Both the position numbers and the translations under genes were made by a program. From Aculops lycopersici (Eukaryota > Arthropoda > Arachnida > Trombidiformes > Eriophyidae), in contig WNKI01000004.1 in the NCBI GenBank assembly GCA_015350385.1, positions 3,376,855-3,440,854 on the forward strand: a stretch of DNA of 64,000 bases. Direction: 5' to 3'. How positions within the stretch are numbered: position 1 is the first letter of the stretch; each line of letters begins with the position of its first letter. Below the pieces are notes generated by a model, which saw nothing but the letters and a program-made list of their open reading frames with translations, did not search any database and was not told the DNA's origin. Shown piece by piece: positions 13,306-23,827 of the stretch.

Positions 13306-13723
13306 GTACCCGCCACTCCAAACCGGAAGCGTGCTCTCGCTAGCCATTTGCTCGCTATTAATACTGTACTTCAGTTGCACAAGAGACAAGATCCACAAGT
13401 CAGTCGAGTGTTTAACAGAGTCATCGAATTTTCAATGGTCTCTGTTGTGTGAAGACCATGAAAAGCTCGACTTTTCGTTGTCGGAAGTTATCCATCACAA
13501 ACTAGACCAGTAGTCGGCCGTTGCGAGCAAGCTGCGTTATTTCATTCTATATTTTGATTTGAGCTTCTCATGGTCTTCGCACAACAGAGACCACTAAAAA
13601 TTCGATGACTCTGTTAAACACTCGACTGACTTGTGGAACTTGTCTCTTGTGCAACTAAAGTACAGTATTAGTAGCGAGCAAATGGCTAGTGAGAGCACGC
13701 TTCCGGTTTGGGGAGGCGGGTAC
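13306..13723. repeat. Long foldback, 163-bp arms about 94% identical, 92-nt loop
   Basis: Positions 13306-13468 and 13561-13723 are reverse complements over 163 bp with no gaps and about ten mismatches by hand count. The arms begin and end with GTACCCGCC and AAGCTC. Open frames over the arms are by-products of this structure. A transcript across it would fold into a long, nearly perfect hairpin. It may be a foldback transposon remnant, an inverted duplication, or a double-stranded-RNA-forming locus; no terminal target duplication is obvious. Confidence 0.9.
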
Positions 13724-14218
13724 ATTTTGTCTTAGATCGAATGCATCGACTAATTAACTAACTGGAGAACGGGCACTAGAGATGGAAGTCCTCTTGAATC
13801 AAGCTAAATCTAAACCTTGATCAGGTGAATTTTGTTCGATGCCTAGTGGACGATTGGACTGAGTGAGTAATATGCAGAGGAAGATCTCTTTTGTTTAGGC
13901 GAGTGAATTGTTTTTGAGGGAAAAATGATGAAGTTAAAATCTAATATATGAAATCGAACTCTTATATATGAAGATAGAATTCTTTCTTCCTCTAATATAT
14001 AAACGCAGTTTTGCCGGTAATGCGATTTTTCGTCTCTCCCATGCTGCCTCTTCTCGCTGTGCGCTCACAAACACAATTTTTTCCCACCTTTGCAAGAAAT
14101 CAGGAGTGCGACCCCTCTTTTTTAGGCTCACCCACACAACTTGTCTAACCACCTGATTTCTTGTTCCGGCCCCCACTAACTCAACTCTCACATAGTTTTG
14201 GCTGCTGACGAGGTAATA

Positions 14219-14651
14219 GGGCTGTGATTGCGGTCGCCTGCAGGTTCTGGCGAGAAAAAACCTCATGCTTTTTGAATGTGCGCGGCAAGACCGGAATGCG
14301 ACCAGGATCACATCCATACATGGTAACCATCTGAACGTGCCGATTCGAACCAAATCTGGCACAGATGATGTCTGTGCTATAGGGCTGTGATTCCGGTCGC
14401 CTGCAGGTTTTACCGTGCACATTGGCAATTCAAATAGCATAAGGTTTTTTCTCGCCAGAACCAGCAGGCGACCGGAATCACAGCCCTAAGCAGCACAGAA
14501 ATCATCTGTGCCAGATTTGGTTCAAATCGGCACGTTCATATGGTTACCATGTAGGGATGTGATCCTGGTCGCATTCCGGTCTTGCCGCGCAAATTCAAAA
14601 AGCATGAGGTTTTTTCTCGCCAGAACCTGCAGGCGACCGGAATCACAGCCC
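14219..14651. mobile_element. Palindromic cluster of three TA-flanked MITE-like copies
   Basis: Three copies of a roughly 98-105-bp element share the terminal motif GGGCTGTGATTCCGGTCGCC and its complement. Copy A is 14219-14316, copy B is 14382-14486, and copy A' (reverse of A) is 14554-14651. Copy B is flanked by TA at 14380-14381 and 14487-14488; A has TA on its left (14217-14218) and A' on its left (14552-14553). TA flanks and terminal inverted repeats are typical of Tc1/mariner-type non-autonomous elements. A and A' plus their 65-67-bp spacers form one large palindrome, with B at its centre. A fourth, truncated copy is at 23828-23899. No transposase is in the window. Confidence 0.8.
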
Positions 14652-15461
14652 TGGTCGGCAATGCTGAAACTCAGCACCGTGCTGCTCACAAGGTAACCAC
14701 CTTGTCAGCAGCGAACACTAACACACGCTCTCTCCTCACTTTCCCCCCTTTCCACTCACCGGCGACTAGGCCTTCAGGTTCTGCCGAAATTTTTTTTACC
14801 CCCGCTTGGTTACCTGGACGTAAAAAAATTATAGGGCGAGTTTAGCCGAGCTCGCTCACCTGCAGGCGTGAGCGACCTGATTCTCCGTATGTTCGATCCA
14901 TATGTACGAACGGCTTAGCGGCAAATTTGTGGTGCAATCGAACCTGATTGTCCACTTAATTGACTCGAACTCGAAGCAGAGATGGAGAGTGAGTAAAATG
15001 CTCTTGGTAACTAAATCAGATGGGAGCCTTATGCTTTCCTCAAGTAGGATAAATGTTCCAAGTTTAAGATATATGTACTTGATTGTTGGGATGCGAAATT
15101 TCGTCAGCCAGTGGTCTAGGTATCTTTCCTTCGTCAAGTTTCTATTAACAAATGTATTGCTTTTCCAACGCTTTATTTTACAATCAAGTGACATCTGGAC
15201 GTGGCCGATGTGCAGCTTGCATGCGAGACATACAAGCTATTCATGACAAGCTCTAGAATCCAGCTAACCCAGGTTAGCTGTTTTCGTTAGTGTACCCATT
15301 GGTAGAGCCAATTTCACTTTCGCCGACACCAAATTAATCAGATGTACATTTTGAAGGTAGCTGTAGCAGATTGTTGCTGATAAGAGAGTAATCGACTAAG
15401 ATGTAAAACTAGCTCGTACCTTTACATCCGAAACTCGTATAAGACGCATTAGAAACCTACA

Positions 15462-15570
15462 GTTTCGTTTTCGTCTCCGCAAGTAGATGCGACCTGCAGT
15501 TTCATGTGCTTTTTACTGGATTCCGGATCAACCAAGGTTATGAGATTCCTTGTGAGTTGATAGTCTTTTT
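15462..15570. repeat. Dispersed repeat family, copy 2
   Basis: Same order of words as the copy at 11664: AGTAGATGCGACCTGCAG, TTTCATGTGCTTTTTACTGG, ATTCCGGAT. The copies diverge by scattered substitutions. Confidence 0.7.
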
Positions 15571-16159
15571 GGTAATAAGATAACCACTAATATGTAGTTG
15601 TGAATTTGATTGAATCTGCAATTTAAGATTCTCACTGTATCTGCTGAGTTGGTTCTACTTTCGGAAGAAAGATTAGCCTGTGGTAACTCCACTAAAAGAA
15701 AAAAACTAACTAGGAGATTAAGGATGCCTAAACGCTGTCCGATTATGAAATAGCGCAAGGTTGTGTAGAATGGTTCTGTGCCGAACAGGCGAAATCTCGA
15801 TGGGCGATAACATAAACAGTTGGTTATCAGATTTAAGTGGATTGAGCTTGATTTAAAAACGGTTTATGGTCTGCACCCTTTCAATGAGGTATGCACATCT
15901 CTTGCTGCCTCTCTCATATCTAACGCAACTAGAACCAGAAGACAAATCCGATCAAATGGTCTTGAATTTCCGATACAAAACTCATCTGTAGGTGAAATCC
16001 ATCATATTCAGATTAGATTTACAAGCTTATGCATGTTCGCAATGGTTAACTAATTTCCAATCTAGCACATTTCGATGGTTTTTCGCTGTGCGAGCGGCTT
16101 CGATCAACATGGCAACTTCAATCAATGGCTTGACAGGTACTCAACAAGAATGTAGATAC

Positions 16160-19100
16160 CTATCTTTCAAGAAAAAAGTCATCCAGGAAGGATAGATTTC
16201 CTGCTTGTTTCTTTCCCTCCTCACTTCCGCTATCGCTAGATGTCTCTGATCTAATTGCATCACCAGCAGCTTTCTTCTTGCCATCGTCAATCGCGCTAGA
16301 GGTTTGCTTGGTGATTTCGTCCTTCTTCTTGGGGCTCTTGGGTCTCGTATGCAATGGGTCTTCCTCATCCTCCTCGAGTTCCACGGGCAATTTAGAACCA
16401 GTCTCAGTTACGCCATAAGGTACACATAAGTCTGGTCGACCGGTGAGATCGTGTATTTTGCCAGTTTCCTTTTTTGTAACCAAACTATTAACACGAGACC
16501 AGAGACCTTCATCATCCATCAAATCAAGCCCCTTCCTCAAGTTCTCGTCTGTTTCCCTCTTTAGTACAACCTTGCAATTTTGCGCCAATCTAGGATCTGT
16601 TAGCAGAGAACAATGATAATTACCTGAAAATCGTAGTTCGATTCCAGGGAAAGGGTTCTGGGGATCGTCAGGTTGCAATATTATATCTTCGCTCTTTACA
16701 TCGATTTGACGAAGTGGTTGACTCGGGTCAAAGTCGCCATACCAAGAGACATCACTTTCAGATTCAACCTCTGTATCTGAATCTAACTTGAACTTTCTAT
16801 TTTTGGGTGGTGGCTTGATGGGCGATGGCTTCAGCTTTGGTGATATCTTTTCCTTCGGAGGTCGCTCAACTCTCAGGCGTTTCAGTGCAGATGGCTTACT
16901 CTTACCCAGTGGAATCATCTCCGGTATGGATCTGATCTTCTCTCTTGGCAGTGATTCCGATGCAAACCTTGATGGTCTTGGTTCCTTCAATTTTGACTTT
17001 GATACAGTGATATTCTCAGCTAACTTCATGATATCTTCATCCTCATCGGTGCTAGACTCATTCTCCTCTCTCATCGATGGTCTCTTGGACCTGTTCGCCT
17101 TCAAGGGTTCCGCGGGTGGAGCACCAAACTTTTTAACAACAATCTCATGGTCATCTACAATATGAGATGTGGGCTTCTTATAAGCTCCTCCAGAAGTGGC
17201 AGTGGTGTTGGTAGTGTTCGATGTTGTGCTGTAAGATTTACCTTTGTTGTTAACAGCCGTGTTAGTGGATGATGAGCCCGCAGTCAGTTGAGCAATAGAT
17301 TGCGGCATATAAGACAGAGTTGGGCTCACGAACTCTTCTGGAATTACAGGTTCAGTGGGTTGTGGCGGCAAGCTTATTGTTGTTTTAGGATCTTTGGACC
17401 CTTCATTTAAATTAGGAACTTTTTTTGTTAGGTTTCTGTTATCCTTTGATGTGGTCGATGATGACGTAACCTCTTTCTCAACGTCGCGAAGATACTTCTC
17501 CTTGTAACGATGGAATCGCTCGTTAAATAACTTGTCATGTGATGGATCCAATGCGATTGACTTGATATGGTTGTTTGTATGCTCATAACCTTTTAAGTGA
17601 GTTAGAGTTTCCTCATAGTCGCATAGTTTTCTGTCACAAAGGGTGCAAAAGAATCCTGAAAACGGCACAAGATAGTTGTATCCTTTCAAACTGAATAATG
17701 GATCTCCAGTGTTGAATCTTCTCCTCTCGAACGCTAGCTTGACGTCTGCAAGTTCTTTTTGAGATTTCTTGGGACATAAAACCTTAATAACCTCTGAAAA
17801 TACGTCATCTATATCATCAGCACTAGCTACACGTCCGCAGATTCCCTTAATAGTATCGAAAGTTTTAGGTTTATCAGCAGGCTCCTTTCTTGCTGAGAGA
17901 CTTGACCATGGTCTAGTCTTATTCATATTCTTGCCATGATCATGTGAGTGCAGGTGATCACAGAATTCTTTCAAGTTTTGGAAGTCGGCATCGCATACAT
18001 CGCAATATGTTAGGTTATCGTCGAAGTCAAATTCAATCTTTCGTTTCTCATCTTCCCTCGAGGAGGAGGAAGTCCTGCCACCTGTAGACATAGAGGCTAT
18101 TTGTCGAGTAGGTTTAGTTCTATTATTATTATTGTTGTTGTTGCCCTTGTTTTTGTTATTGTTGTTATTTTTTGAGCTGTTTGTGTTCTTTTGATTGGTA
18201 TTCTTAGTTTTCACATGGAATCTCTGATTGAATTTCTTCAGACCGATGCTACTTATTTTATCTAGCTCGAGCTTGATATCGGCAATATGTTTATCAACTC
18301 TCCTCTTGTCATCTTTCTTTTGCAAGAAGTTTGGGTCTAGATCAATACTACGACCTTTCGCATTCCTTCTCATCTCGAATATTTCTTTCTCGCACCTTTC
18401 TCGATCTCTCTTATTCCTATCCATATCTGCCTCTAATCTATGGAAGTTAGACTTAAGGTCAAGCAAACTCATTCGTGAGTAGGCCTCCTCATTAGATTTC
18501 TTTTGCTCCTTCTCACTTGTTGCTTTATCTTTTTCCTGGTCATTGTTTTGGTCCTTTTCTCTAACCTTATCCTTGTCCTTGTCAATGCTTGGGCGGCTCC
18601 TAGGTCTAGGATAATCGTCAAATTCAGGCCTAGGCGTCTCTAGCACCATATCAATCGTGTTAAAATCGTCACTTGTCGCGTTACCAGACTGACCGATCCC
18701 ACTATTGTTGTCGATTGCATTGTTCTGTTGTTGTTGCTGCTGCTGTGGGCGATTACCAAAGCTCGAGGCTCCCTTATCGTTTGTAAACAATTGTTGACGG
18801 CTGTCAAAGGGTTGAAAAGCTGGTCTGAAAGCAGATTGCCATGCGGTTGAGCCAGGGGCCTCGTTGCTTCGCGATGTGTAATTGGAATCTCTACCGGGGC
18901 CAACTGAACCATGGTATTCTTTGGATACAGCTGATTGCTGCGCTGCTACTTGCTGTGGTTGGATTGAGTAGGGGGGCATCTGTATATGATGATGTTGCGT
19001 TACAGTTTGACGAGTTATAGAGTGAACAGGCCCGTATTCATTAAGTGTACTTTGCATCGTGTTCAATTGTGTATCCATAATATTAGATTGCTGTTGCTGC

Positions 19101-19831
19101 TGTTGTTGTTGTTGTTGCTGCTGTTGTTGCTGTCTACCTGCAGCTAAATCAACAAACCCAAGGGGTCTCTGCATATTGTGAGTAGAGAAAGTTGAAGGTG
19201 CATTAAAGGCATTGTTCACATTGTTTGGGATCTGGTTGTTATTTTGTTGCATCATGTTGGGTGGTAAAAGTCCAGGCTCGACATACAGTGATTGAGGGAT
19301 GTTGAGGTTGATGGTGGTTGGTTGCTGATTAAAAGAATTCATGTTCGATGTGGACTGTTGTTGATAGTTCATGATAACAGAGGTATGGTTTTGATTTTGA
19401 AACTGTTGTTGCTGGTGTTGATTCTGTTGCGGCGACTGAACAACGGGACTTCTATACGGTCCCAAAGTGTTATTTTGCAAACTATTGAACATGTCCCCAT
19501 GTGATGCTGATGTCGAAGCTGTAGATGAAGTTGTATGAGTCGTTGTGGACGTCAACGTTGAAGATGATGATGATAACGATGTCGATGTGTTAGTCGTAGG
19601 GGTCGAAGATTGATGGTTGGAGGTAATCGGCGCTTCGGGTAATTCAAACTCAAGTGTAGAGGGTGGTCTGAACTCGGGATCCACTATTTGCGATGCCCTA
19701 CCCAGGGAGCCAAATGACGAGATGCGGCCACCAGACGCTTGTCGAATTCGATAACTTGGCTCTTCAAGTGGATTATCTTTTGGCTGCCTCTCGCCCGAAA
19801 TCAATGACTCATAGTGTGACAGACCATTCAT
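16160..19831 (-). CDS. Large matrin/U1-type zinc-finger protein, ZNF318-like
   Basis: About 1,223 residues from ATG 19831; the frame is open a little further upstream without another ATG, so an upstream coding exon is possible. In order: a Gln/Asn/Ser/Thr-rich N-terminus with a glutamine run near residues 230-250; an acidic-basic coiled coil around 420-540; a C2H2 finger of matrin type near 607-632 (CDVC ... HLHSHDH); a second near 727-755 (CTLC ... HLKGYEH) preceded by YLVPFSGFF; then basic Ser/Pro-rich linkers. The finger pair, the RPWSS stretch after finger 1 and LVP-x-SGF-F before finger 2 recall the ZNF318 family of nuclear proteins. The last part, about residues 1050-1160, is the domain duplicated in the gene at 10306-11091. 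A nuclear RNA- or DNA-associated role is inferred. The ZNF318 link is from memory and moderately sure. Confidence 0.7.
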   Translation of the reverse strand: MNGLSHYESLISGERQPKDNPLEEPSYRIRQASGGRISSFGSLGRASQIVDPEFRPPSTLEFELPEAPITSNHQSSTPTTNTSTSLSSSSSTLTSTTTHTTSSTASTSASHGDMFNSLQNNTLGPYRSPVVQSPQQNQHQQQQFQNQNHTSVIMNYQQQSTSNMNSFNQQPTTINLNIPQSLYVEPGLLPPNMMQQNNNQIPNNVNNAFNAPSTFSTHNMQRPLGFVDLAAGRQQQQQQQQQQQQQQQSNIMDTQLNTMQSTLNEYGPVHSITRQTVTQHHHIQMPPYSIQPQQVAAQQSAVSKEYHGSVGPGRDSNYTSRSNEAPGSTAWQSAFRPAFQPFDSRQQLFTNDKGASSFGNRPQQQQQQQNNAIDNNSGIGQSGNATSDDFNTIDMVLETPRPEFDDYPRPRSRPSIDKDKDKVREKDQNNDQEKDKATSEKEQKKSNEEAYSRMSLLDLKSNFHRLEADMDRNKRDRERCEKEIFEMRRNAKGRSIDLDPNFLQKKDDKRRVDKHIADIKLELDKISSIGLKKFNQRFHVKTKNTNQKNTNSSKNNNNNKNKGNNNNNNNRTKPTRQIASMSTGGRTSSSSREDEKRKIEFDFDDNLTYCDVCDADFQNLKEFCDHLHSHDHGKNMNKTRPWSSLSARKEPADKPKTFDTIKGICGRVASADDIDDVFSEVIKVLCPKKSQKELADVKLAFERRRFNTGDPLFSLKGYNYLVPFSGFFCTLCDRKLCDYEETLTHLKGYEHTNNHIKSIALDPSHDKLFNERFHRYKEKYLRDVEKEVTSSSTTSKDNRNLTKKVPNLNEGSKDPKTTISLPPQPTEPVIPEEFVSPTLSYMPQSIAQLTAGSSSTNTAVNNKGKSYSTTSNTTNTTATSGGAYKKPTSHIVDDHEIVVKKFGAPPAEPLKANRSKRPSMREENESSTDEDEDIMKLAENITVSKSKLKEPRPSRFASESLPREKIRSIPEMIPLGKSKPSALKRLRVERPPKEKISPKLKPSPIKPPPKNRKFKLDSDTEVESESDVSWYGDFDPSQPLRQIDVKSEDIILQPDDPQNPFPGIELRFSGNYHCSLLTDPRLAQNCKVVLKRETDENLRKGLDLMDDEGLWSRVNSLVTKKETGKIHDLTGRPDLCVPYGVTETGSKLPVELEEDEEDPLHTRPKSPKKKDEITKQTSSAIDDGKKKAAGDAIRSETSSDSGSEEGKKQAGNLSFLDDFFLER

Positions 19832-20429
19832 CTCTTGATGACTTGGGTAAATAAAAGGTGTAAGCAAGGTGAACTTAAAGATGGTTAAAGAGTTTCGAGT
19901 TTGGCTCTGCAGTTAAGTTAGTATGCTCACCTGATTTGCTTTTGGTTAAATCTACACTAGTCGATTACCTATCTAGAGATTAAGATTTGGAACATTGGTA
20001 TATTAGGTGAAATATTTAACAAAGATATATCAATATAAGGCTGGTCTTGAGTTGGGAAGTAATAATATGATGAGAACAGATGGAGAAAATAACGGCTTGT
20101 TACAGCCTGGAAAACATGATATTTTTATTCTCCGCACAATGGCGAAAAGCGTACACATATCGGATTGCGGAAAAATTGCATGCATTTCCTTGGCACTTAA
20201 AGTGCGGTGCCTTCAGAGATGACATTAGGCGCGCGAATCTGCGCCTAATTGAGTGTCCGCGAGCTTCGCCTTCACTTTAACATGACTATTACCAAAGAGA
20301 TTTCTACAAAATATCAGTTATGACCCCTAGACAAAAACTTTTTTTAACTCCATCGGACGAGATATCATTAGTAACATCATGGACACAAAACTCATCTAGC
20401 AAACAGTGAGACAACAATCATTTAATGGC
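19832..20429. other. Intergenic, no gene seen
   Basis: The upstream side of the ZNF318-like gene and downstream side of the SOWAH gene. There is a 9-bp-arm palindrome (ATTAGGCGC/GCGCCTAAT) near 20225-20250. A minus-strand ATTAAA at 20426-20421 could serve as poly(A) signal for the SOWAH gene. Confidence 0.5.
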
Positions 20430-21980
20430 CTAACTCAAGCAAAGCGGTTTTTGCCAATATTGCATCGGCTTTTTGCCGCTGTGATCTCTAATACTAAAAC
20501 TGGCCTTGTAGCTCTTTATCAACAGGTCCACAGCTTCGGTCCGCTGGAACATACAGGCCAAATGCAATGGTGTATAGCCGGCGCTCGACTTGATATTAGG
20601 TGAAACTCCATGGGTGCCAGCCATCAGTTTGATCACATCCAAGTTTCCAAACTTGGCGGCCCAATGTAATGCCGTATAACCATTTGCCATCTCCCTGTAA
20701 GTCGCCAATTTTGGATCCTCGCGTAACAGGGTCAACAGACCATTATAATTGCAATTACAAGCTTCGACGATCCATTTTCTCTTTAAGGCATCAATGGGTT
20801 GCAACGAACTCGAATCACTTTCGTCTTCGCGATGTGATGATCTCGATCGTGTCGTTACATGAGATCCACTCCGATGTAAGGCCGAGCCAAGACTTCCGCC
20901 GTAATCTCTCGAGAGTCTATTTTCTTTCATTGATGTGTTTCTCAATGGTGATAGGGCATTTAGATCGCTCGATGAGGCGGAAGAGTTTAATTTTAGTGCA
21001 TGTTCCTTTACTTTACCTAGACTCTTTTTTGCCAGGTCGTTTATCTCGCGACTCTTTTCGATTGGCTTGGGAGATGATTTAAACAGAGACGCAGTGCTCA
21101 AACGTCTTCTTGGTGGAGGTCTGGGTGGCGGCATCTGGCTGGAGCCCAGATTCAACGATTCTGGTCTTTGCGAAGATTGACTTCGAGTGGCTACATGCGC
21201 CGGCGGCGTTTCATATCGCATTTGCTGGAGTTCACTTTGATCTTGATATGACATGGATTGTTGCAACGGATGGTGGAATTGGTGTTGCTGCTTTGGGTTC
21301 TGTTGGATTGGTTGATAGTACGAGATACTCTTTGGCGACGATGGCTGTGATGACTGAATAAGTTGTAGTGGCTTTGACTCTCTGGGTGAAAGTTGCTTTG
21401 GCGATTGAACTTGTTGCATTGGTTGAGGTGGTGGTCTAGAGGGTAGTTTGATTAATGGTGGTGGGCGATGCTGTTGTTGATAATGTGGTTGGTGTAGAGG
21501 AGCTCTTGGTGCTGGCTGCTGATCCTGCATGGCTAATTGCATATCTTGACGTCTGGTCTTAATAATCTCACCATCCCTGGTCTTGATTAGAGATTGTTGT
21601 TGCTGATCTGAAACAGATGGTAGTTGAGCTTGAACTCGGTGCTGGGGTTGGAGTGGCGGCAGTAGTTGTTGAGGTTGCCTTTGTGTTTGAGTTTGTTGAG
21701 GAGATGACTGTTTTGAAGATATGACAGATGTATCGGGCTGGTCATATGATGATGGCCTGAACTCTGGTCTAAGGATGATAAATTTCATGTTGTTTTCTAG
21801 ACTAACTGTAGCCAATCTATTCACATAATCTTTGAATAAAGTTCGCACCCTTCCTTGTACTTGTGAGTCTGGATTGTAAAGATGCTGTTTAAACGCATTG
21901 ACTAATATTGGATACTCTATTTTGCAACCTACTTCGATCAAATAGTCTCGTATTGCATTTAATTCCAAAGGCGTGCCCAT
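20430..21980 (-). CDS. SOWAH family ankyrin-repeat protein
   Basis: 516 residues from ATG 21980, a single frame. Residues 1-80 (MGTPLELNAIRDYLIEVGCK ... LFKDYVN) match the N-terminal winged-helix SOWAH module. A long Gln/Pro/Ser-rich disordered middle follows, with PPPRPPPRR-type proline stretches. Residues about 405-510 form an ankyrin block with NGYTALHWAAKFGN and AGYTPLHLACMFQR, ending in the RDHSGKKPMQYW stretch usual at the end of this family. Sosondowah proteins combine exactly these two ends; their biochemical role is not well known. The neighbours on both sides are on the same strand, but spacing of more than 200 nt does not suggest co-transcription. Confidence 0.88.
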   Translation of the reverse strand: MGTPLELNAIRDYLIEVGCKIEYPILVNAFKQHLYNPDSQVQGRVRTLFKDYVNRLATVSLENNMKFIILRPEFRPSSYDQPDTSVISSKQSSPQQTQTQRQPQQLLPPLQPQHRVQAQLPSVSDQQQQSLIKTRDGEIIKTRRQDMQLAMQDQQPAPRAPLHQPHYQQQHRPPPLIKLPSRPPPQPMQQVQSPKQLSPRESKPLQLIQSSQPSSPKSISYYQPIQQNPKQQHQFHHPLQQSMSYQDQSELQQMRYETPPAHVATRSQSSQRPESLNLGSSQMPPPRPPPRRRLSTASLFKSSPKPIEKSREINDLAKKSLGKVKEHALKLNSSASSSDLNALSPLRNTSMKENRLSRDYGGSLGSALHRSGSHVTTRSRSSHREDESDSSSLQPIDALKRKWIVEACNCNYNGLLTLLREDPKLATYREMANGYTALHWAAKFGNLDVIKLMAGTHGVSPNIKSSAGYTPLHLACMFQRTEAVDLLIKSYKASFSIRDHSGKKPMQYWQKPLCLS

Positions 21981-22218
21981 GTTGCCTCAATAATTTAGGC
22001 AATATGGGTAAATTTTTCCAGCAATATTGGTATTCATAGAATATTTTTCTCAAGTTAACTCAAAAAACAGCAAAAATGTAAGTGATGTGGATGGGACTAA
22101 TTTATTGAATGGTCCAGGTAAGAGAAGCTTCTGCAGAAGCTATGGAAAGTTGGACGCAATAACGGCGCATGTAATGCAGGTTCAAACTTGGCGCGCGCCG
22201 CCATTATGTCTACACTGG

Positions 22219-23577
22219 CTAGATCATGGACGACCTGTTGTCATTTTGGGCATTCGCTGCGTCTAGATCATTGCTTTGATCATCAGTCGTCTGCCTGGTG
22301 GGTTGCTGCTTGTCGTTCAAAGAATCTTCACCTTTGTGAGGCTCTTTGAGACTAGTTTGTTCGCCTGTTGTGAGTTCATCTTTTTCAACTGAGTTCGTGG
22401 TCGCCCCTTCCTCTGGTGGCGAGTTTTCTTTGTGTGGTCCGACAGGTGAGATACTGTCCTCCAGTTGCTGTTGAGGCTTTGGTTGTGGGGCAGTCAGGGT
22501 ATTAAATTGTGTAGATCGGGCCAACATGGGTGCATCTTCCTCCTCCAGTGGCACATCGTCTGCTCTGTTGTCAGTTTTCTCGAGCTCCTCTTGAGTAACT
22601 TTATCCTCCTCTACATTATCCTTTTCCTCCACACTAACCTTGTCTTTATCCGGAATAACTCTCTCGGCGGCTTGATGTGGTCTAGTTTTCACAACATCTT
22701 GTTGACTGTTCTGGACAACTGCACTTGGTGCTGTCAAAAGCCCAGATTGCCACTCCATATCTAGAACCTCAATATTGATCTTGAATCTCTTACACACGTC
22801 CATTGGATCTACAAATTGCATGCCCAATCTTTGTCGGAACTCTTCATGGAATTCGAGGAGTGTGTCTTCAACCATATTTTCCGTATCTATCACATTTGCC
22901 CGATCGACTTTGAAATTGGCTTTCTTAAAAGGAAGCTTGATCTTGTTTATCTGTCGTCTTGGTTGGCTAGCGACCGAAGGCTTTGCAAAATAATCCTTAT
23001 TTCGCTCGACCATTGGATTCGATTCGACTTGATCTGTGTAAACTGGCAGCGGTTTGATACAGCTCCTAACTGGCCGATTAGTTCTCTTCTCACCTAAGTT
23101 ACTCTCAGAGTCATTGAGATCCTTGTTGCCAGTTATCAAATCATTTGAACAATAAACCTCCTCGATCTCATCATCGGCACTTATCTTTGGTTTTTCTGTT
23201 GCTTCCGTGGTCGGTTTGACTACTGGCTTAATGTTTGGTTTACCCCGTGGCCCTCTAGTCTGAGATACAGGTCCAGGTTTAAGTCCTCTCCGTGGAAGCA
23301 ATCTCTTGGATTGATTGTTGCTAGTGTGATTGCTACTATCGTTATTGTCTACAACTATACCATTTGCGGTGCGTCTGCGAGGACGCTTGTATAGCTCCTC
23401 CTTAAATTTTATCTCAGGATGTTCTATGATGTATTGGTCAAGATCTATCTTGCAGGGTATAGTTAGCCCTCTCGTCACCACATTTCTAGCAGACCGTACG
23501 CATTCCAATGGAACACGCTCACACTTTCTCCACCGTGCCACCTCATTGAGAATTGCTTGATCGTCCATGTTGCTCAT
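22219..23577 (-). CDS. Unrecognised 452-residue acidic/basic protein
   Basis: The likely start is ATG 23577 (MSNMDDQAILNEVARWRKCE); the frame stays open upstream with an initial ATG at 23739, but that extension reads as hydrophobic non-coding-like sequence. The first 75 residues look globular (RWRKCERVPLECVRSARNVV ... IPCKIDLDQYIIEHPEIKFK), followed by a basic patch (KRPRRR). A second conserved-looking part is near residues 225-270 (LLEFHEEFRQRLGMQFVDPM ... VLDMEW). The remainder is Glu/Pro/Gln-rich and probably disordered. No membrane segment or signal peptide is seen. I do not recognise a family; a nuclear protein is guessed from the basic patch only. Confidence 0.7.
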   Translation of the reverse strand: MSNMDDQAILNEVARWRKCERVPLECVRSARNVVTRGLTIPCKIDLDQYIIEHPEIKFKEELYKRPRRRTANGIVVDNNDSSNHTSNNQSKRLLPRRGLKPGPVSQTRGPRGKPNIKPVVKPTTEATEKPKISADDEIEEVYCSNDLITGNKDLNDSESNLGEKRTNRPVRSCIKPLPVYTDQVESNPMVERNKDYFAKPSVASQPRRQINKIKLPFKKANFKVDRANVIDTENMVEDTLLEFHEEFRQRLGMQFVDPMDVCKRFKINIEVLDMEWQSGLLTAPSAVVQNSQQDVVKTRPHQAAERVIPDKDKVSVEEKDNVEEDKVTQEELEKTDNRADDVPLEEEDAPMLARSTQFNTLTAPQPKPQQQLEDSISPVGPHKENSPPEEGATTNSVEKDELTTGEQTSLKEPHKGEDSLNDKQQPTRQTTDDQSNDLDAANAQNDNRSSMI

Positions 23578-23827
23578 GATGATGGGATTCCAGGACAGAA
23601 ATATATAACATGGAAGGAAATTTAGTTGATACGGGTGTAGCAAATTCACAAATGAAATGTTATCAAGACACGGTAAAATAACGAGAATTTTTCCAACACG
23701 TTTTTCTAAGGAACAATTGTGGTAAACAATAATTCGCACAAATACACATGATAATTTGCGTGCGCGATTTTCGACGCCAAAATGACTGCGCGTCTCCTTC
23801 TCAATTCAGCCGTGCCCAGCTTATTTA

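Larger units (their letters stand above)
11092..16159. other. Repeat-rich intergenic region
   Basis: No gene supported. The stretch holds a small inverted repeat (12740-12830), a long foldback (13306-13723), a palindromic MITE-like cluster (14219-14651) and two copies of a dispersed repeat (near 11664 and 15462). Open frames within it run through these repeats, show no domains, and look like by-products. It is more AT-rich than the first 10 kb. Confidence 0.7.

Noticed and set aside
13225..13513. Two overlapping plus-strand frames
   Set aside because: They run over the left arm of the 163-bp foldback and have no protein features.
14505..14550. tRNA-like B box (GGTTCAAATC) in the MITE spacer
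   Set aside because: No A box or cloverleaf could be built around it; more likely part of the repeat.
13934..14845. Open frames of 60-168 residues
   Set aside because: They read through the inverted MITE copies and repeat the same peptides in different places; no domains.
19865..19930. Tiny intron GTGAGCATACTAAC...CTGCAG upstream of the zinc-finger gene
   Set aside because: It has a donor, branch-like TACTAAC and acceptor, but is only about 24 nt long, too short for usual splicing; not included.
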